Source: Thiodiazotropha sp037384445 (GTDB lineage: Bacteria; Pseudomonadota; Gammaproteobacteria; Chromatiales; Chromatiaceae). From it: DNA of 57,703 nt. Positions 33,408 through 42,889 of this stretch are shown here, piece after piece. The notes under the pieces are model-generated. The model did no database searches, had not been told where the DNA came from, and saw nothing but the letters and a program-made list of their open reading frames with translations. The DNA lies in the NCBI GenBank assembly GCA_037384445.1, contig JARRNY010000070.1, positions 1 through 57,703 on the forward strand, written 5' to 3'. Numbering within the stretch: position 1 is the first letter of the stretch; every line of letters starts with the position of its first letter. Made by a program: the position numbers and the translations under genes.

Positions 33408-34996
33408 GCCCAGGGATCACTCACACGTCGCCGGTCTGGGGATGGGCCTTGTTGGCCGGTTCCAGAATCTTGCTTGTTGGCCGGTTCCAGAATCTTGTTG
33501 ACCCCGTTGATATAGGCCTTGGCGGAGGCGATGACGATATCGGTGTCGGCCCCCTGGCCGTTGACAATACGTCCTCCCCGCTCCAGACGTACCGTCACCT
33601 CGCCCTGGGCATCGGTGCCACTGGTGATGTTATTGACCGAATAGAGCTGCAACTGGGTACCGCTGTTGACGATACTCTCGATGGCCTTGAAGGTGGCATC
33701 CACCGGACCGCCGCCGAGGGCCTCGCCGGGCTCCTCCTCGCCATCAACACTGAGCATGATCCGGGCGCGCGGGGTCTCGCCGGTTTCTGAGCAGACCTTG
33801 AGCGAGATCAGCTTGACCCGCTCGTTGACCGATTCGATACGGGTGTCGGTGACCAGCGCCTGTAGATCCTCGTCAAAGATCTCATGCTTCTTGTCGGCCA
33901 GATCCTTGAAACGGGAGAAGGCTGCATTCAACTCCTCCTCGGAGTCGAAGACGATATCGAGGCTCTCCAGCCGGGTACGGAAGGCGTTACGGCCCGAATG
34001 CTTGCCCAGCACCATACGGTTCTGGCTCCAACCCACATCCTCGGCACGCATGATTTCATAGGTCTCTCGGGACTTGAGCACCCCGTCCTGATGGATGCCC
34101 GACTCATGTGCGAAGGCGTTGGCGCCGACGATCGCCTTGTTCGGTTGCACCGGAAAACCGGTGATATTGGAGACCAACTTGGAACAGGAGACGATCTGTG
34201 TGGTATCGAGCCGGGTGTGGCAGGAGAAGGTATCGGGCCGCGTGCGCACCGCCATCACCACCTCTTCCAGAGAGGCGTTGCCCGCCCGCTCACCGAGACC
34301 GTTGATGGTGCACTCCACCTGACGCGCACCGTTGCTCACAGCCGACAGGGAGTTGGCTACCGCCAGCCCCAGGTCGTTGTGACAGTGGACGGAGAAGATC
34401 GCCTTGTCGGCATTGGGAATGCGTTCACGCAGCGTGCGGATCATGTCGCCAAACTGGTGCGGCATAGCGTAGCCCACGGTGTCGGGCACGTTCAACGTGG
34501 TGGCGCCGGCATCGATCACCGCCTCGAAGATACGGCAGAGGAAATCGATCTCGGAGCGCCCCGCATCTTCGGCGGAGAACTCCACATTATCGGTGTACTG
34601 GCGCGCCCGCTTCACGGCGTGGATCGCCTGCGCCACCACCTCGTCGGGTGACATGCGCAGCTTCTGCTGCATGTGGATCGGCGAGGTGGCGATAAAGGTG
34701 TGGATACGTCCGGAGTTGGCCTCGCGCAGGGCCTCGCCGGCGCGATCGATATCTTTATCCAGCGCCCTGGCCAGTCCGCATACCGTCGAATCCTTGACCG
34801 CCTTGGCCACCGCCGCAACTGCCTCGAAATCACCCGGACTGGCGATCGGAAAACCGGCCTCGATCACATCCACCTGCAACTTCTCCAACGCCTTGCCGAT
34901 ACGGACCTTCTCGTCCTTGGTCATCGAAGCGCCAGGGCTCTGCTCGCCATCACGCAGGGTGGTATCGAAAATGATCAATTGATCTGATTGGCTCAT
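33404..34996 (-). CDS. leuA: 2-isopropylmalate synthase with an altered C-terminal tail
   Basis: 530 residues. LeuA condenses acetyl-CoA with 2-oxoisovalerate, the first step to leucine. The HMGL-like domain has FDTTLRDGEQSPGASMTKDE and the metal/active-site HCHNDLGLAVANSLSAV. The C-terminal LeuA regulatory domain (SVNNITSGTDAQGEVTVRLE) is present to AKAYINGVNKILEPANK. After that a 25-bp tandem duplication shifts the frame, so the tail reads QDSGTGQQGPSPDRRRVSDP before the stop at 33404. Removing one copy gives AHPQTGDV and a stop at 33421. The new stop overlaps the next gene's ATG (ATGA). Confidence 0.95.
   Translation of the reverse strand: MSQSDQLIIFDTTLRDGEQSPGASMTKDEKVRIGKALEKLQVDVIEAGFPIASPGDFEAVAAVAKAVKDSTVCGLARALDKDIDRAGEALREANSGRIHTFIATSPIHMQQKLRMSPDEVVAQAIHAVKRARQYTDNVEFSAEDAGRSEIDFLCRIFEAVIDAGATTLNVPDTVGYAMPHQFGDMIRTLRERIPNADKAIFSVHCHNDLGLAVANSLSAVSNGARQVECTINGLGERAGNASLEEVVMAVRTRPDTFSCHTRLDTTQIVSCSKLVSNITGFPVQPNKAIVGANAFAHESGIHQDGVLKSRETYEIMRAEDVGWSQNRMVLGKHSGRNAFRTRLESLDIVFDSEEELNAAFSRFKDLADKKHEIFDEDLQALVTDTRIESVNERVKLISLKVCSETGETPRARIMLSVDGEEEPGEALGGGPVDATFKAIESIVNSGTQLQLYSVNNITSGTDAQGEVTVRLERGGRIVNGQGADTDIVIASAKAYINGVNKILEPANKQDSGTGQQGPSPDRRRVSDPWA
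33448..33497. repeat. Perfect 25-bp tandem duplication inside leuA
   Basis: CTTGTTGGCCGGTTCCAGAA followed by TCTTG occurs twice with no gap (33448-33472, 33473-33497). 25 is not a multiple of 3, so it shifts the leuA frame in its last codons. The perfect identity suggests a recent slippage event or an assembly artefact. Confidence 0.95.
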
Positions 34997-35140
34997 GGTT
35001 TCTCCGGCCGTTTATCTGTAATTCTGAGTTACCAGTGATGGATCGTGAAGTATGATCGAGTGTGCGCCATAAAAGTTTTACTGAAAACAGGACGCGACAG
35101 GAACAAGCCTTATGACAGCTTAGTATTCACCACTCGGCGC

Positions 35141-35914
35141 TTACAACTCATCATCCTCGCTATTTTCCTGCAACGCCCGCTGCTCTCGCCGCTTGCGCAG
35201 TTGCACAAGGGTCACCACCGGCCCGGAAATGGCGTAGGCCAGAAACAGCAGGAAGAGCACTGTCGGCGGATGGGTCTGAATGATCGCCAGGCCGATGACC
35301 ACCACCACCAGCACGATGAATGGCACCTTGCCGTGGAAGTCGATCTCCTTGAAGCTGTGGTAGCGGAAGTTGCTCACCATCAGCAGGCCGACCACGGTGG
35401 TCAAAACAGCCAGCGGCCAACCCACTGTGGAGCTGTCCAGCCCGTAATCGGCGCCTATCCAGACACTGCCGGCCACAATCGCTGCAGCCGAAGGGCTAGG
35501 CAAGCCCTGGAAGTATTTCTTGTCGGCGATGCCCACCTGGGTATTGAAACGGGCCAGACGCAGTGCGCCGCTGGCGGTGTAGATGAAGGCGGCAAGCCAG
35601 CCCAGCTTGCCCAGATCGCTGAGTCCCCAGATAAAGACCACCAGCGCCGGCGCCAGACCGAAGGAGACCATGTCGGAAAGACTGTCGTACTCGGCCCCGA
35701 AGGCGCTCTGCGTCTTGGTCAGCCGAGCCACCCGGCCATCGACCCCATCCAGCAGCATGGCCACGAAGATTGCCGCTGCCGCGATCTCGAACTTGCCGTT
35801 GACGGCAGCGAGAATGGCGTAGAAACCGGCAAACAACGCTGCCGTGGTGAAGAGGTTTGGCAACAGATAGATGCCACGCCGTGGTTTTTTGACCGTTTCC
35901 TGACCGTTTTCCAT
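35141..35914 (-). CDS. pssA: CDP-diacylglycerol--serine O-phosphatidyltransferase
   Basis: 257 residues, with about 7-8 membrane helices. It makes phosphatidylserine, the precursor of phosphatidylethanolamine, in the inner membrane. The CDP-alcohol phosphotransferase signature DG-x2-AR-x8-G-x3-D-x3-D is seen as LLDGVDGRVARLTKTQSAFG followed by AEYDSLSD. Its place next to leuA and the PssA-type N-terminus (KPRRGIYLLPNLFTTAALFA) match the common gammaproteobacterial arrangement. The C-terminus is charged (RKRREQRALQENSEDDEL). The 144-base gap to leuA shows no attenuator. Confidence 0.92.
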   Translation of the reverse strand: MENGQETVKKPRRGIYLLPNLFTTAALFAGFYAILAAVNGKFEIAAAAIFVAMLLDGVDGRVARLTKTQSAFGAEYDSLSDMVSFGLAPALVVFIWGLSDLGKLGWLAAFIYTASGALRLARFNTQVGIADKKYFQGLPSPSAAAIVAGSVWIGADYGLDSSTVGWPLAVLTTVVGLLMVSNFRYHSFKEIDFHGKVPFIVLVVVVIGLAIIQTHPPTVLFLLFLAYAISGPVVTLVQLRKRREQRALQENSEDDEL

Positions 35915-36082
35915 CTACAGAGTGAGCCTATGCAAGAGTGAGCCCGCATTATAACAGGCGGGAAGGGGTAATCTTGAAATGTGAATGTTTCCTGATGAAT
36001 CCATCTGTGTGTACTGCGCATACCTCTCAATGGGGAGGAGAGCAGGAGTACGGCAAGCTCCAATATTGAAAAAAATACCGTA

Positions 36083-37387
36083 TCAAAGTCTGCCCGACGC
36101 CTTCACATCCAGATAGGCATTGACCAGATTGATCGCCAACTTGCGTGGTTCGCTATCGACGATGAGGGAACCCTGATGTTGCAGCGCCTCATGCGACTCC
36201 CGCCTCACTGCCAGATAGTCGGCCACGCCTTGAAACATCAGAGCAGTTTGCAGATTGTGCACCGGCTGCTGCAGGTTGCGGTCGAGGGACTGTTCACGCA
36301 GATCGGCGATCACCACCAGATGTCGCCGGGAGAGCAGTTTGGCCGCCTGCAACAGGTCTGCGCTCTCCTCGTTGCGGCTGTTGGTCAGAATCACCACCAG
36401 GGCGCGTCGTCGTTGCAGCGGCATCAACTGGTGTGCCGCAGCCATATAGTCGGCGGCCTGCAGCGTGGAGTCGATATCGTAGGTACGATCGAGCAGACGT
36501 TTCACCATGCCGCCGCCCTTCATCGGCGGCTGCCAGCGGGAGTGGCCACCGAAGCTGAGAAAACCGACCGCATCCCCCTGACGCTCGGCCACATAGCTCA
36601 GCAGCAGCATGGCGTTGAGCGCATGATCCAGATGGGCCCCTTGCGCATCCTGGTGACGCATATGACGGCCACAGTCGAGCATAAAAACCAGCTGCTGATC
36701 CCGTTCGTCCTGATACTCCTTGGAGATCAGTCGCCGATGGCGTGAGGTCGCCTTCCAGTCGACCTGGCGCATGGCATCGCCGGTGCGGTACTCGCGCAGC
36801 TGGTGGAAGTCGCTCCCCTCGCCCCGTCGCTGGCGTCGACGCACGCCCATCTGACTCAGATGATTGTCGGTGGCGAGCAGAGCGAAGTGGGCGATCTCAC
36901 GGAAGTTGGGAAAGACCCGTACCCGCTCTGGCAGAGCCACGAAACGCTTCTGCCACCAGAAACCCAAAGAGGAAGAGAGCACCAGATCGACGCCAACGAA
37001 CTCCCCATCACCCCGATGGCAGGGCTTTACCCGATAACGGATGCGAGCCTGGCGACTGGCTGGGATCAGCAGCTGCTTCGGCATGCCATCCGCCTCGAAA
37101 TTGCCTGGATGGTGGTCGTGCACCTTGAGCAGCAAAGCCTTTTCGCGCCGATTCTCGATCTGCAGCCCAACCCAGGACCAGACACCCACAGGCATGCCGG
37201 TGCGCAGTTCGCGCACCACCAGTGGCGTGGCGACCTGGCGCAGACGCCAGAGATCCAACAAAGCGAGCGCCACAAGCAGGGACGCTACCAGTTTCCAGAC
37301 CGGCAACAGTGCCGGCAGCCAGATCAGTGCCAGCCCCAACAGGACCAGCAAGCCGGCTGCGGCGATCAGGCGGCGCGATGGACTCAC
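36083..37387 (-). CDS. DUF58 domain protein (vWA-like) of the MoxR cluster
   Basis: 434 residues. Two N-terminal membrane segments (about 10-50), then a DUF58 core with the hallmark EGSDFHQLREYRTGDAMRQV followed by DWKATSRHRRL. The von Willebrand A-like fold follows; its metal site reads FMLDCGRHMRH, a degenerate form of DxSxS. DUF58 proteins pair with MoxR ATPases and are thought to act in protein or complex maturation. The start is GTG, overlapping the MoxR stop (GTGA). Confidence 0.88.
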   Translation of the reverse strand: MSPSRRLIAAAGLLVLLGLALIWLPALLPVWKLVASLLVALALLDLWRLRQVATPLVVRELRTGMPVGVWSWVGLQIENRREKALLLKVHDHHPGNFEADGMPKQLLIPASRQARIRYRVKPCHRGDGEFVGVDLVLSSSLGFWWQKRFVALPERVRVFPNFREIAHFALLATDNHLSQMGVRRRQRRGEGSDFHQLREYRTGDAMRQVDWKATSRHRRLISKEYQDERDQQLVFMLDCGRHMRHQDAQGAHLDHALNAMLLLSYVAERQGDAVGFLSFGGHSRWQPPMKGGGMVKRLLDRTYDIDSTLQAADYMAAAHQLMPLQRRRALVVILTNSRNEESADLLQAAKLLSRRHLVVIADLREQSLDRNLQQPVHNLQTALMFQGVADYLAVRRESHEALQHQGSLIVDSEPRKLAINLVNAYLDVKASGRL

Positions 37388-38370
37388 TGACGTGGCGCGG
37401 GGATGTTGTCGAGCAGATCGCGCAGCACATCGTCGGGCTGATAGCCCTCGATCTCCAGGTCGGTGGAGAGACGGATGCGATGGCGCAACACCGGCAGTGC
37501 CGCTGCCTTGACGTCATCGGGGGTAACGAAATCCCGCTGCTGCAGAAACGCCTCGGCACGGGCGGCCCGCAGCAGGGAGATGGTGCCGCGCGGACCGGGA
37601 CCGGCGTCGATGCCGCTCCACTCCCGCGCCGCTCGCACCAGCCGAACGGCGTAGTTGACGATCTCCTCATCCATCTGCAGGGCTGCCACATGGGACTGTA
37701 ACTGAGGGATCTCCGCGGCTTGCATCAGTGGCCGCACGGCCGAGGTATCGAGCTGGTCACCGACCGAATCGAGAGTCACCTGGCGCACCATGAGCTGCTC
37801 CTCGCTCTCGTTCGGATAGTCGATCATCACCTTGAGCAGAAAACGGTCGAGCTGAGCCTGGGGCAGCGGGTAGGTCCCCTCCTGCTCGATGGGGTTCTGC
37901 GTCGCCAGCACCAGGAACGGGGGACTCAGGGGAAAGGTGCGCCCTTCGATAGTGACCTGCTGCTCCTGCATTGCCTCCAGCAGCGCCGACTGGGTCTTCG
38001 CCGGCGAGCGATTTATCTCATCGGCCAGCAGCAGATTGCAGAAAACCGGCCCTTTGCGCACACGGAAATTCTCGCTCTTCATGTCGAACATGATGTGACC
38101 CGAGATGTCGCTCGGCATCAGATCGGGGGTGAACTGGATGCGACTGAACTCCCCCTGTACCGCCGCCGCCAGGCTTCTCACCAGCAGGGTCTTGCCGAGT
38201 CCCGGCACCCCCTCCACCAGGACATGCCCTGCCGCCAGCAGTGCCAGCATCACTTCGTGAATGACCCGCGACTGGCCGATCACGGCTTTGGCGATCTCAC
38301 TCTCAAGGCCCCGGGCCCGCTCCATCACTCCCTCGTCTATCGGCGTTGGGTTGTTCTGTTCCATTGTCAT
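37384..38370 (-). CDS. MoxR family AAA+ ATPase
   Basis: 328 residues. Walker A is EGVPGLGKTLLVRSL (about residues 55-69), Walker B is LLADEINRSPAKTQSALLEA, sensor 1 is LVLATQNPIEQEGTYPLPQA and the arginine-finger region is DRFLLKV. The C-terminal lid is GTISLLRAARAEAFLQQRDF. MoxR ATPases act as chaperones for cofactor insertion or complex assembly, together with vWA proteins, here the DUF58 protein immediately downstream. ATGA overlap with DUF4350 upstream. Target unknown. Confidence 0.93.
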   Translation of the reverse strand: MTMEQNNPTPIDEGVMERARGLESEIAKAVIGQSRVIHEVMLALLAAGHVLVEGVPGLGKTLLVRSLAAAVQGEFSRIQFTPDLMPSDISGHIMFDMKSENFRVRKGPVFCNLLLADEINRSPAKTQSALLEAMQEQQVTIEGRTFPLSPPFLVLATQNPIEQEGTYPLPQAQLDRFLLKVMIDYPNESEEQLMVRQVTLDSVGDQLDTSAVRPLMQAAEIPQLQSHVAALQMDEEIVNYAVRLVRAAREWSGIDAGPGPRGTISLLRAARAEAFLQQRDFVTPDDVKAAALPVLRHRIRLSTDLEIEGYQPDDVLRDLLDNIPAPRQ

Positions 38371-39584
38371 CTCTTCTGTTTTTGCGAATGCAGGGCTGTC
38401 AGCAGCCGTTGCAGGTTTGCGGTAATTCTGACCATCTGACCACCTTCGCTGCGCTCCCGATAGAGCGCCATGTCGATAGCCTCTGTGGTCATGCCGGTAC
38501 GTTCAGCCAGCCATTCACAGCGAGCCGTCTGATCGAGCCGCTGCAGTTGCGGATGGGTGACCAGCCAGCGTTTCTCGACCTGTTTTCGCGCCTGCTGCAA
38601 CAGACCGGCGGAAGGATCGATTCGCCAATTGTATTCAGCGGCTGCCTGCAGATGCTCAAGCAGATCGCGGCGCTGGCCTTGTTGGGTGGTGATACGCGGC
38701 CCGCTGCGTCGACTCATGCGCCAGATCAGCAGGATAGCGAACAGCCCCAGACTCACCACCAGATAGGGGGCCAAACGCCAGATCAGGGCAAACAGCGAGG
38801 GCATCTGTGAACTGTAGAGCAACCAGGCACGCTGCTGGCCGGCGGTCAATTCGGCCAACAGGACCGCATGATCGAAATCATCCAGGCGCAGGTTCTCGAA
38901 AAAACTGCTATCGCTGAGAAAGGTCACACTCCCCGCTCCCAACGGAAAAACCAGCAGATGGGGGTTGCCCTCGTCCGGGGCCACCCAGTACTCGTCGGGG
39001 TAGTCCACTTCAAACCAGGTGTCGGTGTCGAACTCAACCACCAGCGGTTCATCCCCACTGTTGGCAAGCCGGATCGAAGTAGTCTCTGCCGGCTTCTCTT
39101 CGGCCATCTCCTTGAGCCAGTCCAGTTCGTCGAAATAATCCATACGGATCAGATCCACACCGAAACGCTCCAGCAGCGGCCGCTCCAGCTCGTCGCCCTG
39201 CAGTCTGCCGGGAGTGGCAATCAGATGTCCGCCGCTCTCGACCCAGGCCAACAGGTCGTCAACCCGCTGCTGCGACAGGGGCGCTCCCAGATCGCGCACC
39301 AGCAGCACGCCTGGCTCTTCGGGTGGCCGGATCAGAAACTGCCGCCCGGACTGGCTCTCGGCCTGCAAACCCAGGCGGGTAAGCAGACGCTCTGCCGCCA
39401 GCAATGGATTGCGCCGTGCCTCGGGCGACATCTCACTTCTGGCCGTATAGCGCACCTGCTTGAAGTTTTGCGAAAACCAGAACCCCATGCCGCCAATGAG
39501 AATCAGGCAGACAAGCCCGATAGCCAACTGGTTGATTCTCGCGTTCCTCGCCATGGATTCCGTACTACTCATAGACGCCCCCAT
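38367..39584 (-). CDS. DUF4350 domain membrane protein
   Basis: 405 residues. One N-terminal membrane segment (about 17-36), then a large periplasmic domain related to glutamine-amidotransferase-like folds: VLLVRDLGAPLSQQRVDDLL, WVESGGHLIATPG, then PLGAGSVTFLSDSSFFENLR. A second membrane segment is near residue 290 (LVVSLGLFAILLIWRM), followed by a cytoplasmic helical tail. Typical of DUF4350, found in MoxR-DUF58 clusters; no enzyme activity is known. An alternative ATG at 39572. The 126 bases before it show no gene. Confidence 0.85.
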   Translation of the reverse strand: MGASMSSTESMARNARINQLAIGLVCLILIGGMGFWFSQNFKQVRYTARSEMSPEARRNPLLAAERLLTRLGLQAESQSGRQFLIRPPEEPGVLLVRDLGAPLSQQRVDDLLAWVESGGHLIATPGRLQGDELERPLLERFGVDLIRMDYFDELDWLKEMAEEKPAETTSIRLANSGDEPLVVEFDTDTWFEVDYPDEYWVAPDEGNPHLLVFPLGAGSVTFLSDSSFFENLRLDDFDHAVLLAELTAGQQRAWLLYSSQMPSLFALIWRLAPYLVVSLGLFAILLIWRMSRRSGPRITTQQGQRRDLLEHLQAAAEYNWRIDPSAGLLQQARKQVEKRWLVTHPQLQRLDQTARCEWLAERTGMTTEAIDMALYRERSEGGQMVRITANLQRLLTALHSQKQKR

Positions 39585-39710
39585 GCCCCCGAACAGAACG
39601 CGGCTCGCAGGCAGTGGCGCACCCTTTCCAAGAGCCGCAACGCGGGGCTGGCATATGCGGGCGGCTCTCTGCGGGCGAGCGGCATGGAACAGAATCTCTG
39701 ACGAGGTGCA

Positions 39711-41186
39711 CTAAGCATCGACAACAGCACCTCCAAAACAACTCCGCCACTCCTGACAGAGTGACAGGGCCTCTTCTTTTGAGGGCGGAGTGTGACCATA
39801 GGCCTGTCGCTGCCAAAGCCGGGTCAAGCCGGAAAAGGTGACATCGAGCGGCTGCCCCAAATGGCTCTCCACCAGCTGTCTGCACTCCCCCTCAGTGGCG
39901 CCTTGGGGGATCTCCAGAGTATGCCGATGAACCAGGGCAGAGAGAGCACCTCGATAGAGCAGGCCCAGGGCAGCTCGATAGTCGCCAAGTCCGATCAACC
40001 GTTCCGCCTCTGCCGCCGGGTCATCCGGCAGGCTCTCCGGGCGCAGATCGAGACCGGCTATCTGTGTCGGCACGACACGTCCGTTACGGGATGCGCCTAG
40101 CCCTCGCAGATTCAGATCCTGGTTATTGATGAACCAGTAGATCAGATAGGCCAGCAGCCCACCCCCAGCCAGCCACATCAGCAGTTCACCGAAGGAGGCA
40201 ATTCCCTGCGCTATCTCCGTCATCCACTGCGGGAATCGATTGTCCTCTGCCGCTTCATTGTCGGGAATATCGCCGTCATACTCCCAACGCGTTTTTTCTT
40301 GCTCATATCCGAACGCCTTGTCCGCCAGTATCTCAGCGATGGCATCGCGCACCTGCTGTCGATCGACCTCCGCCGCCTGCAGTGGCGTAACCGATCCACC
40401 CCAGGCCAGCAACCCACAAAGGAGGATTGCCGCAAACCCGGAAACGACCGCACCGGTACTGCGCTGCGCCATGCGTCGCAAACCGAGTTCAATATCCCAG
40501 CCTTCCAGTTCGCTGCGGCGGGTCAGATAGAGCGCAAAACCACCCGCAACATAGAAGGGAGCCACCATCGACATAGCCAGCAGCGCGGCGACCTGCTGCA
40601 TCCACTCAGTGGTGATACCGGGTTCGAACAGATACTCCTTCCAGTCGATCCACAACAGCTCCTCGGGTACCAGCATTACGATCAGTGAGATGAATCCCAT
40701 CTCGAAGATGAATTCGAAATGGATGCCGATGATGGTCAGCCACCCCGCCGCGTTGGACTTGCGGCTGAGCACCTGTATGCGCTGGGAACGCGCCTTGCCT
40801 TTCAGGCGCTCCAACACACTGACCGGCATCAGGAAGGAGCGGGACGGATGGAGTCGGCGCCAGGTCAGATTGGCGAACAACTGTGGCAGGACCACTTTAC
40901 TCCAGTTCGAACGCAGTTCTTTCCAGCTTGGACGATCACCAAACAGACGCCGCCCCAGCCAGAAGAGCATGGGGGGCTCGTAGAGAGGCTTCAACCACCA
41001 CAGCAACACGCCCATCAGCCACAGCGGGATAGGCAGAAGGGTCAACAGCAACATCACCGGCAAGGCGCTGATCATCCACAATATCCAGAGCTGCAGAAAC
41101 CACTGCCGGGCCAGCATGAAGCCCAGATCAATGCCCTCCCACGGGGTGCGTGGACGCAGCTTGACGGCAATCCTAGCGAGATCCAC
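39711..41186 (-). CDS. DUF4129 domain membrane protein
   Basis: 491 residues. Several membrane segments in the N-terminal half (QLWILWMISALPVMLLLTLL, then a pair near 135-230), a further pair at about 255-275 and 345-365, and a C-terminal DUF4129 domain from about residue 400 (LGDYRAALGLLYRGALSALV, then CQEWRSCFGG). That domain resembles protease-associated or transglutaminase-linked tails. GTG start, 14-base overlap with the SpoIIM-like gene. Part of the MoxR cluster; function unknown. Confidence 0.85.
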   Translation of the reverse strand: MDLARIAVKLRPRTPWEGIDLGFMLARQWFLQLWILWMISALPVMLLLTLLPIPLWLMGVLLWWLKPLYEPPMLFWLGRRLFGDRPSWKELRSNWSKVVLPQLFANLTWRRLHPSRSFLMPVSVLERLKGKARSQRIQVLSRKSNAAGWLTIIGIHFEFIFEMGFISLIVMLVPEELLWIDWKEYLFEPGITTEWMQQVAALLAMSMVAPFYVAGGFALYLTRRSELEGWDIELGLRRMAQRSTGAVVSGFAAILLCGLLAWGGSVTPLQAAEVDRQQVRDAIAEILADKAFGYEQEKTRWEYDGDIPDNEAAEDNRFPQWMTEIAQGIASFGELLMWLAGGGLLAYLIYWFINNQDLNLRGLGASRNGRVVPTQIAGLDLRPESLPDDPAAEAERLIGLGDYRAALGLLYRGALSALVHRHTLEIPQGATEGECRQLVESHLGQPLDVTFSGLTRLWQRQAYGHTPPSKEEALSLCQEWRSCFGGAVVDA

Positions 41187-42162
41187 GCGCAGACCGCCCC
41201 ATAAAGCTGAGATAGAGAATGACCACCAGCCACAGCAGGGCCGCAGCCCCGTATTTCACCTCGGGGGCAAAGGACGAAGAGGACCAGAAGGCTTCGATGA
41301 ATGCCGCCACCACCAGCATCAGGCCGGCCCCCAGCACCAACTGCAACGCCTCCAGGGCGTTCGCCTTGAGGCTGATCACACGCCCCTCGGGGCCAGGCGC
41401 AACCACCGCGCGCCCCAACAACAGACCGGCGCCACCGCAGATGACGATGGCGGTCAATTCGAAGGCGCCATGACCGGAGACGAAAGGCCAGAAGGTATCG
41501 ATAAAACCGAGCCGGGTCAGATGCCCCGCCACACCGCCGATGACCACCCCGTTGAACATGAGGATGAAGAGGGTGCCGACACCCAGCATGATGCCCAGGG
41601 CAAAGGTTCGAAAACCGATGCCGATGTTATTGAATATGTAGTAGCCGAACATCTTGAAATCGGTGTCGGACTGGCGCTTTTCCGAACGCCCCAGATGATC
41701 GTTATCCGGGTCATAGGAGCTCTCCATTTCAGCCACCTGCTCCTGATCCAGGACGCTATAGATCATATCTTCCTGCAGATAGCAGGCCGTCCCCATCAAC
41801 AGGGCCGGCAGGAGAAAAAAGATCAACGAGATCGAAAAGGCTCCGAGGTGACGGCGGAAAGCCTGGGGGAAACCGAACAGCACGAAATTGAGCACCCGCC
41901 AGCCCCATACCGACGCGCGTTTGTAGAGTAGTCGATGGCCTCGCACCACCATCCGGTGCAGGTAGTCGAGCAGCATCGGGCTGAACCCCCGGCTGCGGGC
42001 CAGGGCATAGTGGCTGCAGAGACGCCGATAGTGTCCGGGAAAGGCGACCAAGCGCTCGCTCTGAAGCCGCCGCTTGGAACGGGGACGTTCCAGGTCATCC
42101 ATCACCTCGATTATCTCGTCCCACAGGGCCTGATTTTCCGTTTCGAACTGTTGCTGACGCAT
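41173..42162 (-). CDS. SpoIIM (stage II sporulation protein M)-like membrane protein
   Basis: 329 residues from ATG 42162, which overlaps the RDD gene stop (TGATG). A soluble helical N-terminus (about 1-95) precedes 5-6 membrane helices; family motifs are NNIGIGFRTFALGIMLGVGT, then FILMFNGVVIGGVAGHLTR and FVSGHGAFELTAIVICGGAG. In non-sporulating bacteria such proteins occur with RDD and MoxR genes and have no role in sporulation; their function is unknown. Confidence 0.88.
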   Translation of the reverse strand: MRQQQFETENQALWDEIIEVMDDLERPRSKRRLQSERLVAFPGHYRRLCSHYALARSRGFSPMLLDYLHRMVVRGHRLLYKRASVWGWRVLNFVLFGFPQAFRRHLGAFSISLIFFLLPALLMGTACYLQEDMIYSVLDQEQVAEMESSYDPDNDHLGRSEKRQSDTDFKMFGYYIFNNIGIGFRTFALGIMLGVGTLFILMFNGVVIGGVAGHLTRLGFIDTFWPFVSGHGAFELTAIVICGGAGLLLGRAVVAPGPEGRVISLKANALEALQLVLGAGLMLVVAAFIEAFWSSSSFAPEVKYGAAALLWLVVILYLSFMGRSARGSR

Positions 42163-42851
42163 CAACGACCCTTCAGAATCCAGTTGGCATAGGCGTAGAG
42201 GGCCTCGACGCCAGCCTCACCCTGGCGACGGTTCAGTTCGGAGAGCAGTCCGGCCAGCTCCTCCCGTCTTGCCACCGAGAGATCCTCGGCGCGCTCGCTG
42301 AAAGCCAGCAGTGTCAGGCGATCCTCTTCCGTCAACTCCAGGGGTGGCTTTTCGACCTTGTCCGTCGGCAGACGGACCCGTTCCCGCTTCTCATCCCGAT
42401 AGACAACCAGGGTACCGGCAGCCAAGTCGCCAAGGCGCTTGAACTCCCGGTTACACAGCATGGTGATCAGTCCCGCCGCATAGAGAAAGGGCAGAAAGTC
42501 GGCGATGCGCAGGAAGTTGCGAATCACCGAGGCCGCCGGCGTGACAGGAACACCATTGTCCTGAATCACCAGAATCCCCATTGCCCGCTTGCCGGGCGTA
42601 GCGCCGTTGCGGATCTCGTAAACTACCGGATAGAACCATTCGATGAGGAATAAGCCGATCAGGATCAGCGCCATGCCCACACCGCCGAGAAAACCGAGAA
42701 CCATGGCCATCAACAGATAGATGCCGATCCGGATAGCCATATCGATGGCCCAGGCGGCCGCCCGCACCACCGGTCCGGCAAGGCGGAATTCCAGCCGAAC
42801 ACCCTCCGGAATCTCATAGAACCCGAGGGTATCAATCAAAGATTCAGACAT
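42162..42851 (-). CDS. RDD family membrane protein
   Basis: 229 residues from ATG 42851, preceded by GGAGGAG. The RDD domain (about 15-140) has AGPVVRAAAWAIDMAIRIGI with the R...D pattern in helix 1, then WFYPVVYEIRNGATPGKRAM and a third helix before FKRLGDLAAGTLVVYRD. The cytoplasmic C-terminal part is charged and helical (ERVRLPTDKVEKPPLELTEE). RDD proteins are implicated in ion or solute transport in some cases; the role here is unknown. Second gene of the MoxR cluster. Confidence 0.88.
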   Translation of the reverse strand: MSESLIDTLGFYEIPEGVRLEFRLAGPVVRAAAWAIDMAIRIGIYLLMAMVLGFLGGVGMALILIGLFLIEWFYPVVYEIRNGATPGKRAMGILVIQDNGVPVTPAASVIRNFLRIADFLPFLYAAGLITMLCNREFKRLGDLAAGTLVVYRDEKRERVRLPTDKVEKPPLELTEEDRLTLLAFSERAEDLSVARREELAGLLSELNRRQGEAGVEALYAYANWILKGR

Positions 42852-42889
42852 CCCTGCAGCGCGCTCCTCCACCGATCAATGCTGTCCTG

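Noticed and set aside
39585..39710. Small gene between DUF4129 and DUF4350
   Set aside because: Open frames here are Arg/Cys-rich shadows and lack initiation signals.
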